Assembly (NCBI RefSeq): GCF_041687215.1
Contig: NZ_JAWLCI010000018.1
Coordinates: 1 to 64,000, forward strand
Reading direction: 5' to 3'
DNA from: Mariniphaga sp041687215
Lineage (GTDB): Bacteria > Bacteroidota > Bacteroidia > Bacteroidales > Prolixibacteraceae
DNA: 64,000 bases
Positions 52,071 through 62,551 of the stretch are shown here, piece after piece; position 1 is the stretch's first letter, and every line of letters begins with the position of its first letter. The notes beneath the pieces are model-generated. The model searched no databases. It saw only the letters and a list, made by a program, of their open reading frames with translations, and was not told the origin of the DNA. Made by a program: the position numbers and the translations under genes.

Positions 52071-54317
52071 TTACCTGCCAATATGAAATGTATGAACGTA
52101 TTTTAGCGTAATAGTCCTGAAATCGGAAAACGGGAGTAGCGGATCGCTTTTTCCTTTATTGTTCAACATTTCATTGTAAACCAGGTATAAATCATTTCCG
52201 TCTTTGGGATTATAACGCAGACGGAAATTGAACAAACTGATTTGTGACAGTGAATTGTACTGCACAAATGCATTCATGCTTAGTTTTACGTTCATTGAAG
52301 ATGAAATCTTCAGGCGTCCCACATGTGAAATATAATCGGGCGAATATTCAAAGTTGATTCGGTTAAATTCATAAAACCCATTCAGCGTAATGTATTTTGA
52401 AATGGTGTAGGTAGGAGTAACCGATGCCGAAAACCGCTTTCCTCCATAAAAATTTCCGGAGTTGAATGTAAAAGATGAATTGAGGAGTTTCACTCTTGAA
52501 GTCTGATAGAGAAAGGTTAAATCATTATTTACATATTTTCCCGGATGAATTACAATTTCGCGGCTAAGATTAAAGGCAACCGGCGGATTGTCAAGGAAGC
52601 GGGAATAAGTGAATTGCACGATGCTTCGGTTTTTCCACTCCAGTTGGATAAAAGGCGAAACCAAAAAAGTTTCCAATTGGATTGACGTATTTGAAAAGTA
52701 TGCCTGTGAATTGACCGTAAATTGCAGGTAATCCAAAGCGGATTTTTCACCAGGAATCCAGCCCCAGGAAATGCGGTCGCCAAATGCCTTGAAATTTTTT
52801 CTCATTTCAAAACCCAGGCCGGGGTCGTAGTTCAAATCGACCTGTGAGTAACTCAGCGAGTAATTAAATCCAACATTAGACCGGTCCTCCCACTGCAAAT
52901 AAATCCGGTTTCGATCTTTCGGAAAATTTGAGTCTGAATCAGTTTGCTGTGATTGCCGGCTCTGTGCCAGGTTCACCTTCAAATAGTCATCCCTGAAAAG
53001 GTTGATTATTCCATCCAAACCGTAGGTTAGGTTGGTATTTCCCATAAAATCGGTACGCGATGTGAATATACCGCCGACATAAGAGTTGTTTTCCGAAATT
53101 CTTTTTCGTAACCGGAGTACTCCGAAATTTTCAGAAGGAAAATCAAACTTTTCCTGCGACTGCATAGTCATGACACCCACATCGAAACTTTGAATACGAC
53201 CAACCAGGCGCACTCCGCCCCATAAAGGAATAAGTTTACCTTCATTGATTCCGATTCTTCTGCTGTAAAACAACCGGTTATCATTTTCAAAACTAAATTC
53301 CATAATGCTTGAACGTTCCAGGAAAAATCTTCTTTTTTCAGGAAAAAAGAGAGAAAACCGGCTCAGGTTAACCACCTGATCATCGGCCTCAACCTGCGCA
53401 AAGTCTGTGTTTACGGTAATATCCAGGTTCAGATTGTTCGAAACAGCATGTTGAATATCCAATCCGACATCCAGTTTATTGCCGGATATTTTTTCAAATC
53501 CAGGTGATTCCGACAACCGGTTATGATAGTATCCCAAACGCGACAATACATAAGGAGAAGTAAACCAGGGCCTTTTATTCTGAATTCCTGAAAAAATGAC
53601 ATCCTGTGCCTGAGATGGTTTGATGAAACTCCAGAATCCCCAGTCTCTGGGAATAGCAGGATAAACATCCAATTGCTTACTAAATGGACGATAGCGGTAG
53701 GCTATTAGTCCCATTGTTGTCAAATCATTTTCACTTTGAAAACGCAGGCTGCTGAAAGGAATACGTGCTTCTGCCATCCAGCCTTCATCATTTAAAGAAA
53801 CTTTTGCTTCCCAGTAGGCATTCCACGATAAATCATTGGGATTATTTCCCTGCGCATCATTTCTGACACTTATATCAATGCGTGAACCGGTAGGAGACAA
53901 ACAAAAGTACAGTGCATTTTCATTGTCGTTGTAAGTATCCAAAATCAATGAAATTTGGTCCATTGTCATGTCCAGTTTATCGTGCTCGAAATAGGGCTGC
54001 TGGATTAGGGCGGGATCATCATAGCAAATAGCAGAGAAATAAAGGAATTTTTCATCGTACGCCACACGAAATTCAGTTCGGGTGCCGGGCTCAGCAGAAA
54101 ACGCCGGCCAATGGCTAACAAGAGGCAAAGCAGCTATAGAACCCCATTCCAGTGAATCCACAACTCCATCAAAAAGAATTGCAGTCTCCATTTTGGGTAC
54201 CAGAGCCAATTGCCCAAATGCACCAGTTGCCGGTGCACCGGGCTCCTTTTCGTTCATAGGTTGGCACCAAACTACTTTTGTGAGTAACAGAAATGATAAT
54301 CCAATTATAAACTTCAT
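52071..54317 (-). CDS. DUF5916 outer-membrane protein with CBM9-like N-terminal domain
   Basis: The 748-residue protein has a signal peptide ending VVWCQ. An N-terminal CBM9-like beta-sandwich (about residues 45-230: ILFDGVVDSLEWGSI, FRVAYDEKFLYFSAICYD, WMAEARIPFSSLRF) precedes a DUF5916 region (INTDFAQVEADDQVVNLSRF...FFPEKRRFFLERS) and a C-terminal outer-membrane barrel closing on KYVHTFHIG. Family members are common in Bacteroidota and of unknown role; a carbohydrate-related function is suggested by the CBM9 fold. Confidence 0.9.
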   Translation of the reverse strand: MKFIIGLSFLLLTKVVWCQPMNEKEPGAPATGAFGQLALVPKMETAILFDGVVDSLEWGSIAALPLVSHWPAFSAEPGTRTEFRVAYDEKFLYFSAICYDDPALIQQPYFEHDKLDMTMDQISLILDTYNDNENALYFCLSPTGSRIDISVRNDAQGNNPNDLSWNAYWEAKVSLNDEGWMAEARIPFSSLRFQSENDLTTMGLIAYRYRPFSKQLDVYPAIPRDWGFWSFIKPSQAQDVIFSGIQNKRPWFTSPYVLSRLGYYHNRLSESPGFEKISGNKLDVGLDIQHAVSNNLNLDITVNTDFAQVEADDQVVNLSRFSLFFPEKRRFFLERSSIMEFSFENDNRLFYSRRIGINEGKLIPLWGGVRLVGRIQSFDVGVMTMQSQEKFDFPSENFGVLRLRKRISENNSYVGGIFTSRTDFMGNTNLTYGLDGIINLFRDDYLKVNLAQSRQSQQTDSDSNFPKDRNRIYLQWEDRSNVGFNYSLSYSQVDLNYDPGLGFEMRKNFKAFGDRISWGWIPGEKSALDYLQFTVNSQAYFSNTSIQLETFLVSPFIQLEWKNRSIVQFTYSRFLDNPPVAFNLSREIVIHPGKYVNNDLTFLYQTSRVKLLNSSFTFNSGNFYGGKRFSASVTPTYTISKYITLNGFYEFNRINFEYSPDYISHVGRLKISSSMNVKLSMNAFVQYNSLSQISLFNFRLRYNPKDGNDLYLVYNEMLNNKGKSDPLLPFSDFRTITLKYVHTFHIGR

Positions 54318-54350
54318 TTTTTCATTGATTCTAACAAGAAAAATCAGAGC

Positions 54351-54911
54351 TTATCTTTCCGCCTTTTCAGAAGGAATCGTATTGAAATAATCCCAGAAAA
54401 CCGCGACCTGGACAATTTTCCACTCTCCATTCACTTTTTCCAGCGTGCGGACTTCATTGCTTAAGTTGAATGCACTTAAATCGAGGGTGCTGTTGTACTG
54501 CTCCCAAACCACATGGACGGCATCGGGCCCTAAAAAATGATAGCGGATGTTTTTCCGGTTTACCTCCGGGTGACTGCTGCCACCGCCTTCCACAGGATGC
54601 GTTTTTATGTAATTTCCGATTTTTTCATCCACCGCCTGCCAGCCGATACTGGCGCCGCATGACCCGTCAGAAAAATTCCAGGAATGAAAAGTATAATCAG
54701 CCTGAACCCATTGGTTTTTCCAACTGTCATAATCTCTAAAGAAAAATGCATTGGTTTCGGCTTCAATCACTTTCAAAACGGCATCAAACTCTTTTGCTTC
54801 ATCAAAAGCAGGATTTATTTCTGATTGTGGCAAATCATTAGGACTTGAAAGCCCTGTGGTGAACAAAACTGCTCCGGCAAGCAGAACCATTGGTAATGTC
54901 ATTTTTTTCAT
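54351..54911 (-). CDS. NTF2/SnoaL-like exported protein
   Basis: From the ATG at 54911 (an upstream ATG at 54959 is in frame) the product has 186 residues with a signal peptide. The mature domain has the cone-shaped NTF2-like pattern: FDAVLKVIEAETNAFFFRDY at the first helix, WVQADYTFHSW, and a final VRTLEKVNGEWKIVQVAVFWD strand pair. These folds serve as small binding or enzymatic pockets; the ligand is unknown. The gene is 33 bp upstream of the DUF5916 gene and may be in its operon. Confidence 0.85.
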   Translation of the reverse strand: MKKMTLPMVLLAGAVLFTTGLSSPNDLPQSEINPAFDEAKEFDAVLKVIEAETNAFFFRDYDSWKNQWVQADYTFHSWNFSDGSCGASIGWQAVDEKIGNYIKTHPVEGGGSSHPEVNRKNIRYHFLGPDAVHVVWEQYNSTLDLSAFNLSNEVRTLEKVNGEWKIVQVAVFWDYFNTIPSEKAER

Positions 54912-55055
54912 ATTAAAAAATAAAATAATTGAACTTTTTTCATTTAAATAGACATTCATCTGAGTGTCTCTTCAAAATTAAGCCGGAAAGCAAAAACCAG
55001 TTTTGCTTAAAAGTTCAATTATTTTTCTTTGCAGCTCATTATTGAGCCAGGTGAT

Positions 55056-55934
55056 TCAGGCCAATGCCATTTGTTGTTTCTTACGGAACTGCAAAGGTGT
55101 TTCGCCATAGTTTTCCTTAAAAATGCGGCTGAAATGGGATACGTTTTCAAAACCGCTGTCGTAAACAATTTCACCAATGCTTTTTTGACTTGCTGATATC
55201 AGCATTTTTGCATGTTCGAGCCGTTTGGCGGTAAGCCATTTTCCCGGTGAAGTTTTATAATATTTCTGAAATTCTCTTTTAAAGGATGCAACGCTGCGTC
55301 CGGCAAGGCGCGCATATTCGGCAATGGTAAGATTAAACATATAATTGGCTTCCATCACTTCCCAAATTGGTGTGCTTTGCTGATCCACAATACGTAAAAC
55401 ATAAGCCAGCAAACCGGAATTGGAGGGCTCCAAAAAAACATTAAAGAGCAACTCGTTAAACTTCAGTTCAAGCAGGTTCTCCGACGGTGGTTTTTTTTGC
55501 TGAAAATAGGGGACAATGCTGTAACAAAATCCGCGGATGATTTCGGTCATGTTTATTTCCACAAACATATCGGTAGGCGGGGAAGGCAGATTTTTAACCG
55601 GCAGTTGTTCCCGGTATTCGCTGAAGAACCGTCGCAGCATTTCATCCTGAAAAAAGAAAGCCAGTACCTCCCACCCCACCATTTCGTGCTTTTCGGTGGT
55701 GTAGGCTGTTTTGCGTATAAACAGCGATTTATCCTGAGTCAGTGGCCACGATTTTCCGTTGTGATGAAACGTTTTTTTACCTTTCAGGGTAAATACAAAT
55801 TCATTGTAATGGTTGAAAAGTTGCAGGTGCTTGTCCACCTGTGGACAAATCCAGTACAAAAAGAGCATATCTTTTACCGAAAAAACTTTAAACGTGTCAG
55901 GATCGGAGAGCGTAAAATCGTATTTATTAATCAT
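55056..55934 (-). CDS. AraC-family transcriptional regulator
   Basis: The 292-residue protein has a poorly conserved N-terminal cupin-like sensory region (about 1-180) and a C-terminal double helix-turn-helix of the AraC type: LTIAEYARLAGRSVASFKREFQKYYKTSPGKWL then IGEIVYDSGFENVSHFSRIFKENYGETPLQFR. It may control the adjacent NTF2-like/DUF5916 genes or the GH172 gene; both lie on the same strand and no operator is evident. Confidence 0.9.
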   Translation of the reverse strand: MINKYDFTLSDPDTFKVFSVKDMLFLYWICPQVDKHLQLFNHYNEFVFTLKGKKTFHHNGKSWPLTQDKSLFIRKTAYTTEKHEMVGWEVLAFFFQDEMLRRFFSEYREQLPVKNLPSPPTDMFVEINMTEIIRGFCYSIVPYFQQKKPPSENLLELKFNELLFNVFLEPSNSGLLAYVLRIVDQQSTPIWEVMEANYMFNLTIAEYARLAGRSVASFKREFQKYYKTSPGKWLTAKRLEHAKMLISASQKSIGEIVYDSGFENVSHFSRIFKENYGETPLQFRKKQQMALA

Positions 55935-56078
55935 AACTACAAGCTTTAGCGTTGATCATGTGTAAGTTACGACTTTTTATTTAAAGACAAAAGAGTGAAA
56001 TATATTTTTATAATTCTTTTCAGGTTTCGATAGGAAAATGAATCTTCTCTTTTCTTTGAATAAGTAGTCCTTCTGATT

Positions 56079-58151
56079 TTACTTCTCAAACTTCACCCAG
56101 TCAATTCCCGCCATGTTGCCGGGTTTGGCATTTGCATCAGTTCCCAAAATTTTTACGGACAAAATATGTTCTCCTTTATTTACTATCCGGTTGCCCAGGT
56201 TTACATTTTGTGTAATTACTTCGCCGGACTGAAAACCGTTAAAAGGCTCCCCCATGGGCTGACCATCCAAATAAAGTTGAATAATGCCATAATCGGGCGC
56301 TTTGGTGAGTTGTGCCGAAATGTTGTACCTGCCGTCTTCTTCCAGAATAAACCGGGTAAGCAATTCTCTACCTGTTTCACCAAAACGCCACCACAACTGG
56401 CTGTTGCCGCCCCAGCCGAAATTACCCGACTGCGGCCCTGCCGTCCCTGAAGGCACTTGCATAACATCCAGGTTTTCACCTTCTATTATTCCATTTTCAT
56501 CCACAACCGGCGGATAAATTTCCGAGCGCTTCAAAATAACCGGATTTTGAACCGCATCCACATCGGGCTTCACGTTTGTTTCCACTCCGGGCAGCGCATA
56601 CCAGAACGACGACATGGCAAAGTTTACAGTGGTTTTTACCCAGTGCCACATTTCAATATTGGAACTTATTTCCTGCTGAAAAGGAATGGCATCCAATGTG
56701 CGATAGCGCATATTTACCGTCATTCCCGGGTGAAAATTGCCTGCACCGGTGGGTTGTGCAATAAACGGATGGGTAAACTTCTCGGGCCGGCACCAGGCAT
56801 AACCATAATAATCTTCGGTTCCGGTTCCGATAAACGATGGAAATTTCTCGCCATCCACAAATATTTTCTCGTCGCCTTCGCCCCACCAGGCATCGGCGGT
56901 GTTGAAAATGGTGAGCGCATCGCCCACATAAACACCCTTCCCTTTCAAGTCCACATAATTTACATCGAAATGCCACTCATGGTTTTCCAGTTTTGGGTCG
57001 GAGGCCGAGTGAATACGATAATGTTCGTGCCAGGCAGCGCCAAAGTACATGCTCGTATTGGTCCATTTGTAGTTGTCCAAACCGGCAGCAGCGTCAACGG
57101 TCACTGTTTCTTCACCGTAATTCGTAAATTTGATTTCCACATTTTTTTTGAACGGCATCAGCCAGAACGATTCCATTTTTCCATCATCAGAAACTTTGGT
57201 GTACCAGGTTTTCGAGGGGAAAATCTGGTAACCTGTTCCAAAAAATTCACCTGCCGGAATCCAGACGGTTTCTTCGCCATCGAACGAAATGGAAAGCACG
57301 GTGGAACGAAGCGCCTGAGGAAGGTTTTCACTTTCAAGCTTAGCTGTCAAATAAGAAACGGCCATTCCTGAACCTTCGAAACTAAGCGTTAACGATTCAC
57401 CTGGAGCAAGGGTTTGCTTCCCTTTCATTTCGCTTTCTTTTAGTTCTGAAGAATCGGCCAGCAAAAGTTTCCCGGTAGCCGAAATCAACTCGTGGTTCCG
57501 GTCAATCACATCCATGCTAAAACTTTCTACCCGGACATCTTCTGAATAAGTTCGGTAACATATATTGTAATAAATACTGGGGCGCCAACGGTTGTTTTCA
57601 AAACGCACCGCATCGCATTCATACGTGATTTTGCAATTTTTTGCATAAGGAATCGGAAGGTACAAATTGTGTCCGCGCCTTTCGTATTCGGTTTCGGGCG
57701 AAACGGAGGCAGCCAGCGGTTCCGCAGCCAACATTTCACCGCTCAGCAATTCCAGAATTTCACCCTCAATTAAAGGTTCCGGTTGGTTATCAATATAAAT
57801 TCTTACTGTTCCGTTGGCAGCACCTTCTCCGGCAAAAGTCATCCACCAGCGCACCACAGCGCCCGGACCTTCGGCATCGAAAAGGACAAATTCGCGTCTG
57901 CCGTTATTTTCTTCTTCGCGGATAAACTGCGTGTAATCGTCGTTGGCAAACCAGCCCGGTTCATCAGGCGCCGTGCTTTTGCGGTCGTAACTGCTGAATT
58001 GTTTTAATGTGTAAGAATGTTCCGGAACCCGGGTTAATATTTCCCGATTCGTCATTTCATTCAGCAACGATTCCATGGTCACTTTTTTGCTTCCGCATGA
58101 TGAGATAACGATGGAAGCTAAAATTCCGGTAATAATTATAAGGTAGCGCAT
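56079..58151 (-). CDS. GH172 (DUF2961) glycoside hydrolase, lipoprotein
   Basis: From the ATG at 58151 the product has 690 residues with lipobox ISSC (Cys about residue 18). The DUF2961 core shows AEGPGAVVRWWMTF, the hallmark KIFVDGEKFPSFIGTGTEDY followed by YGYAW, and a second jelly-roll half. The last ~140 residues form a separate CBM-like beta-sandwich (NISAQLTKAPDYGIIQLYLDGQ). Characterised GH172 enzymes act on fructofuranose or arabinofuranose linkages, which suggests furanoside-containing glycans as substrate (inference). Confidence 0.92.
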   Translation of the reverse strand: MRYLIIITGILASIVISSCGSKKVTMESLLNEMTNREILTRVPEHSYTLKQFSSYDRKSTAPDEPGWFANDDYTQFIREEENNGRREFVLFDAEGPGAVVRWWMTFAGEGAANGTVRIYIDNQPEPLIEGEILELLSGEMLAAEPLAASVSPETEYERRGHNLYLPIPYAKNCKITYECDAVRFENNRWRPSIYYNICYRTYSEDVRVESFSMDVIDRNHELISATGKLLLADSSELKESEMKGKQTLAPGESLTLSFEGSGMAVSYLTAKLESENLPQALRSTVLSISFDGEETVWIPAGEFFGTGYQIFPSKTWYTKVSDDGKMESFWLMPFKKNVEIKFTNYGEETVTVDAAAGLDNYKWTNTSMYFGAAWHEHYRIHSASDPKLENHEWHFDVNYVDLKGKGVYVGDALTIFNTADAWWGEGDEKIFVDGEKFPSFIGTGTEDYYGYAWCRPEKFTHPFIAQPTGAGNFHPGMTVNMRYRTLDAIPFQQEISSNIEMWHWVKTTVNFAMSSFWYALPGVETNVKPDVDAVQNPVILKRSEIYPPVVDENGIIEGENLDVMQVPSGTAGPQSGNFGWGGNSQLWWRFGETGRELLTRFILEEDGRYNISAQLTKAPDYGIIQLYLDGQPMGEPFNGFQSGEVITQNVNLGNRIVNKGEHILSVKILGTDANAKPGNMAGIDWVKFEK

Positions 58152-58272
58152 AGGATTAATATTAAAATTAGCAGGCTGCAAGTTACAAAGTACCATTCAG
58201 AATAATAAAAAAATTCTCCATTTTTTATGTACTTTGCGGCGTTTACAAAACTTACTCTAAATTGACTAAAAT

Positions 58273-61200
58273 ATGGGTCGTTTTAAAATGCGTTTTTCCG
58301 ATTTTAATGTTAAATCCAAGCTGGCAGTTCTGATTTATATGTTTATAGCCAGCATAATAATTATGGGCATGGTCGCCAATTTTTTATTCAAAACAAGCCA
58401 AACATTAATTATTTTGGTTAGTGAACAACGGGTTTTTGTAGAAAATTTTAATTACGGTATCGAGCATTTTTATCAGCACGAATTGTCAGAAGACGAAAAC
58501 CATTTTAACGCATCAGTCGGTCATTTTAAGAAGGCTAATAGTATAGCTTCTACCTTTTCAAAAATAGACAGTTTCTTGCAGGTGATGCCCAAAGAAGAAT
58601 GGGTTCCGTTATTTTTTGAAATTTATAAAGAGGGCGCCGATAACGATATAAAAAAGGTGGAACAACTTGGAATTCAGGTTTTCCGATTATACAAAATCAA
58701 TCCATCCAGGGTTAAGGCAGTTCAAAAAACAGCATCCGATGCTTCCGCTCTTACAGAAAAAGTAATTCTTAAAATAGAAAACTACAAAAACGATAAAACC
58801 AACGATACCTGGAAAGAACTCCAGGTTGATTTCGAAAATATACGTGAAATTTCGCAGGAATTTTCTTCTGAAATTTACACATTGAACGGCTATATAAACC
58901 GTTTACTGGCCATTGCAATAATTATAATTGTATTGTTTTTAATTTCTGCCGGTACATTTATTGCCATTTTAATTTCCCGTTCCATTTCCAATCCCATTAA
59001 CCGTTTGGCTGATAATTTCAAAAAAATTGCAAAGGGCGATCTAAACTCCTCGGTAAATATTGATACGAACAATGAGATTGGCGAACTTTCGAAGGCATTT
59101 TCAGAAATTCAGGTGGGACTTCAACAAATAATTGCTTATTCAAGAAAAGTTGCGAAAGGAGATTACAGTTCGAAACTGCTACCCAAATCGGAAGAAGATG
59201 AACTGACCATTTCACTCAACAAAATGGCTGCCCGGCTTGAAGAGATTAAAGTAAAAAACGACAAGGAAATCTGGCTTCAAAATGGAATAAACGATTTGGA
59301 CGACCAAATGCGCGGAAATTATCCGGTCAGGGAATTATCGAATAAAATTATTGTATGGCTCAGCCGGTTCCTTGGAGCTGAAATGGCTGCAGTTTATGTA
59401 TTTGATGAAATTCTCGGACACTTTGAACTAACTGCTTCTGTTGGATTAAATACCTCTGAAATTAAAGAATTTATTCAGCCGGGAGAAAGTCTGATTGGAC
59501 AGGTAGCATTACAAAAAGAGCTTCAGGTTTTAAATACAAAAGATAAATTTCTTAAAGTGTACAGTGCCACAGGTGAAATTTCACCCGAAAAAATTTATCT
59601 TCTCCCAATGCAATACGAAGACCGGATGCAGGCTGTAATTGAATTGGCGCCGGTTAATGAATTCTCGGAACTTAAAACTGAATTTCTAAAACTGGTAGCC
59701 GAAAAAATTTCAGTTAATCTTGGCGCTGCAGTGGCCCGGTTCAGAAACAAAGAGCTTCTGGATAAAACTCTGGAACAGGCGGAAGAATTAAAAGCCCGCG
59801 ACGAAGAACTCCAAAAGGAATTGAATGAAAACATACTGATAAAAGAAAATTTAATCAGGGAAAAAGCTCTGCTCGATTCGATGTTGAAAACAATACCTGA
59901 CTACGTTTATTTTAAAGATACAGAAAGCAGGTTCTTGCAGGTTAGCGAGTCAATGGCTCCTCTTTTTGGAGCAAAATCTTCTGCCCATATTTTAGGCAAA
60001 TCCGATTTCGATTTCCATCCGCCAAAAGAAGCTAAAAGGTATTTCGATGAAGAACAGGAAATTATAAAAAAAGGCGAAGGATTTATTGACGAAATAAGGC
60101 AGGGAACTGACGAAGATGGCGAAGAACTCTGGACGTCGGTAACCAAACTTCCAATGTACGATGAAACCGGAAAATGTATTGGAACATTTGGTATTTCAAA
60201 AGACATTACCGAAATAAAAAAGCTGGAAATAGAGGTTCGTTTGAGAAATGAAAAATTAAAATCACAACAGGAAGAATTGCAGGTTGTAAACGACCAGTTG
60301 AAACAACAACAGGAGGAATTAAGGTCGAGGCACGAAGAGCTGAAAGCGCAGGAGGAAGAATTACGGGTGGCAAATGAAGAGATGAAATCGCAGGAAGAGG
60401 AGTTGAGGGTAGCCAATGAAGAGTTGGCCGAGCAAACCAAAATTCTGTCTGAAAGCGAAAAAAACCTGAATACCCAGCAGGAAAAATTGCGGGAAATGAA
60501 CCGGGAATTGAAAATGGCCAGCCAGTACAAATCGGAATTTCTGGCCAACATGTCGCACGAACTGCGCACCCCGCTCAACAGTTTGCTCATACTTTCAAAA
60601 TTGTTGAGTGAAAACAAAAAAGGAAATTTGAGCGAGGAACAACTGAAATCAGTCAGAATCATTCACAAAAGCGGCAAAGACCTGCTTGAACTGATAAACG
60701 AAATACTTGATTTATCGAAAATTGAAGCTGGGAAAATGACTTACAATTTCGATGAAGTGAGCACCGAAGAAATAAAATTGGAAATAGTGCACAACTTTAA
60801 ACCAGTAGCCGAAAACAAAAGATTAACTTTTGAATTGAACCAGTCTGAGGGGTTTCCGGCAGTTGTTTTTTCCGACAAACAGCGACTGATGCAGATTATA
60901 AAAAACCTGCTGTCCAATGCATTTAAATTTACAACCACCGGCAGTGTGAAAGTAAACATGGGATTGACACCGGCAAATGTGGAGTTGGTTAATCCCGATT
61001 TAAAGCCTGAAAATACATTCTTTATAGCTGTTGAAGACTCAGGCGTAGGCATCCCACAATCAAAAGTTGATGATATTTTTGAAGCCTTCCAGCAAGCCGA
61101 TGGAAGCATTTCGCGCAAGTATGGCGGAACCGGGCTCGGCCTTTCCATAAGCAAACAATTAACCCGTGTTTTAGGTGGTGAAATTCATGTGGAAAGTACC

Positions 61201-62547
61201 GAGGGAAAAGGTTCGGTTTTTACCGTTTACCTGCCCCTCGACAGCAATCTGGTTGGAATTGGCTACAAAAACCTGGCTGACGAAAAAGCAGCTTCGGAAC
61301 ACACCAGAAAATATAAAATGCAAAATGAACCTGTAATAGCTGAACAGGAACCTAAAAGTGAAAATCTGCCTGTTTTTATCGAAGACGATAGAAATTCTGT
61401 AATTCAGCGGTTGAGGGTTTTAATTATTCACAATGAAAAAGAAAAAGCACAAAAACTTCTCGACCTGTGCCATAACAGAAATTTTAACGTACTGGTGGCT
61501 TCGGGAATAAACGACGGGATTAAACTGGCAGAAAAATTTTCTTCAGAGGCCATAATCGTCTCAGACAGCCTCAGCGATTCTGTGGATTTGAAAAAGCTTG
61601 GCGAAAACAAATTCACTAGCCGGTTACCCCTTCACCTTGTTTCCCGGATTGAAGACTCCATACTTGACGAAATTGAAGAACTCACCACGCCGGAATCAGA
61701 AAAATTCAGGAATATTTCGAAAAACATTGAAAACAATGTATTTACAGATTATAAGCAAATTCTGGTGGTAGAAGACGATCCAATAACGCGTGAAGCCATT
61801 CATTTGCTGTTCAAAAACAAGGACCTTGTTTTACACGAAGCCAAAACAGGGCAGCAAGCCTACGAAATGATTACTGCCAGGCCATTCGATTGTATTATTC
61901 TGGATTTGGGACTTCCCGATTTCTCTGGTAACGAACTCCTCCGCAAACTTAAAGCGGATAATGTGCCCATACCCAATGTAATCATTCATACTGCAAGGGA
62001 ACTTTCGGGTGAAGAGTTGCGTGAACTGCAAAAATTTTCCGATTCCATTGTGATAAAAGGATTAAAATCTGATGAACGACTGATGGATGAAGTGACACTT
62101 TTCCTGCATCAGGTGGCCAACAAGGCGCCAAAACTGCAACAGGTTGCACAGGAAATAAATGAGGGCGATACTTTTAAGAACAAAAAAGTTTTGGTGGTTG
62201 ACGATGACATCCGGAATGTGTTTGCCATAGCACAAATTCTGGAAGAACGGGAAGTTGAAGTACTGGAAGCTGAAAACGGAGCTGTGGCCATTGATATGCT
62301 AAAAAACAATTCAGATATCGATCTCGTTTTAATGGACATTATGATGCCGGTGATGGACGGATACGAGGCAATGAAAATAATTAGAAATACGCCTGAAACA
62401 AAAAATATCTCAATCATTACCCTGTCGGCAAAGGCAATGAAAGAAGATTACCAGAAAGCCATCGATTCCGGGGCCAACGATTACATATCGAAACCGGTTG
62501 ATGTGCAAAAATTATTATCATTATTAAAAATATGGCTCTATAAATAA
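58273..62547 (+). CDS. Membrane hybrid histidine kinase with HAMP, GAF, PAS and three receiver-type domains
   Basis: The 1424-residue protein has two transmembrane helices (about 15-38 and 212-236) around a helical periplasmic sensor, then HAMP (236-290), GAF (about 365-500) and PAS (about 540-655). A heptad-rich coiled coil follows, repeating EEELRVANEE-type words (655-745). The HisKA phospho-site is H762 in MSHELRTPLN, the N-box has N882 and the ATP lid is GGTGLGLS. Three receiver modules end the chain: the first (about 1040-1130) is degenerate, the second has D1211 and the third D1355. The next kinase gene starts 4 bp after the stop. Confidence 0.92.
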   Translation: MGRFKMRFSDFNVKSKLAVLIYMFIASIIIMGMVANFLFKTSQTLIILVSEQRVFVENFNYGIEHFYQHELSEDENHFNASVGHFKKANSIASTFSKIDSFLQVMPKEEWVPLFFEIYKEGADNDIKKVEQLGIQVFRLYKINPSRVKAVQKTASDASALTEKVILKIENYKNDKTNDTWKELQVDFENIREISQEFSSEIYTLNGYINRLLAIAIIIIVLFLISAGTFIAILISRSISNPINRLADNFKKIAKGDLNSSVNIDTNNEIGELSKAFSEIQVGLQQIIAYSRKVAKGDYSSKLLPKSEEDELTISLNKMAARLEEIKVKNDKEIWLQNGINDLDDQMRGNYPVRELSNKIIVWLSRFLGAEMAAVYVFDEILGHFELTASVGLNTSEIKEFIQPGESLIGQVALQKELQVLNTKDKFLKVYSATGEISPEKIYLLPMQYEDRMQAVIELAPVNEFSELKTEFLKLVAEKISVNLGAAVARFRNKELLDKTLEQAEELKARDEELQKELNENILIKENLIREKALLDSMLKTIPDYVYFKDTESRFLQVSESMAPLFGAKSSAHILGKSDFDFHPPKEAKRYFDEEQEIIKKGEGFIDEIRQGTDEDGEELWTSVTKLPMYDETGKCIGTFGISKDITEIKKLEIEVRLRNEKLKSQQEELQVVNDQLKQQQEELRSRHEELKAQEEELRVANEEMKSQEEELRVANEELAEQTKILSESEKNLNTQQEKLREMNRELKMASQYKSEFLANMSHELRTPLNSLLILSKLLSENKKGNLSEEQLKSVRIIHKSGKDLLELINEILDLSKIEAGKMTYNFDEVSTEEIKLEIVHNFKPVAENKRLTFELNQSEGFPAVVFSDKQRLMQIIKNLLSNAFKFTTTGSVKVNMGLTPANVELVNPDLKPENTFFIAVEDSGVGIPQSKVDDIFEAFQQADGSISRKYGGTGLGLSISKQLTRVLGGEIHVESTEGKGSVFTVYLPLDSNLVGIGYKNLADEKAASEHTRKYKMQNEPVIAEQEPKSENLPVFIEDDRNSVIQRLRVLIIHNEKEKAQKLLDLCHNRNFNVLVASGINDGIKLAEKFSSEAIIVSDSLSDSVDLKKLGENKFTSRLPLHLVSRIEDSILDEIEELTTPESEKFRNISKNIENNVFTDYKQILVVEDDPITREAIHLLFKNKDLVLHEAKTGQQAYEMITARPFDCIILDLGLPDFSGNELLRKLKADNVPIPNVIIHTARELSGEELRELQKFSDSIVIKGLKSDERLMDEVTLFLHQVANKAPKLQQVAQEINEGDTFKNKKVLVVDDDIRNVFAIAQILEEREVEVLEAENGAVAIDMLKNNSDIDLVLMDIMMPVMDGYEAMKIIRNTPETKNISIITLSAKAMKEDYQKAIDSGANDYISKPVDVQKLLSLLKIWLYK

Positions 62548-62551
62548 TTGT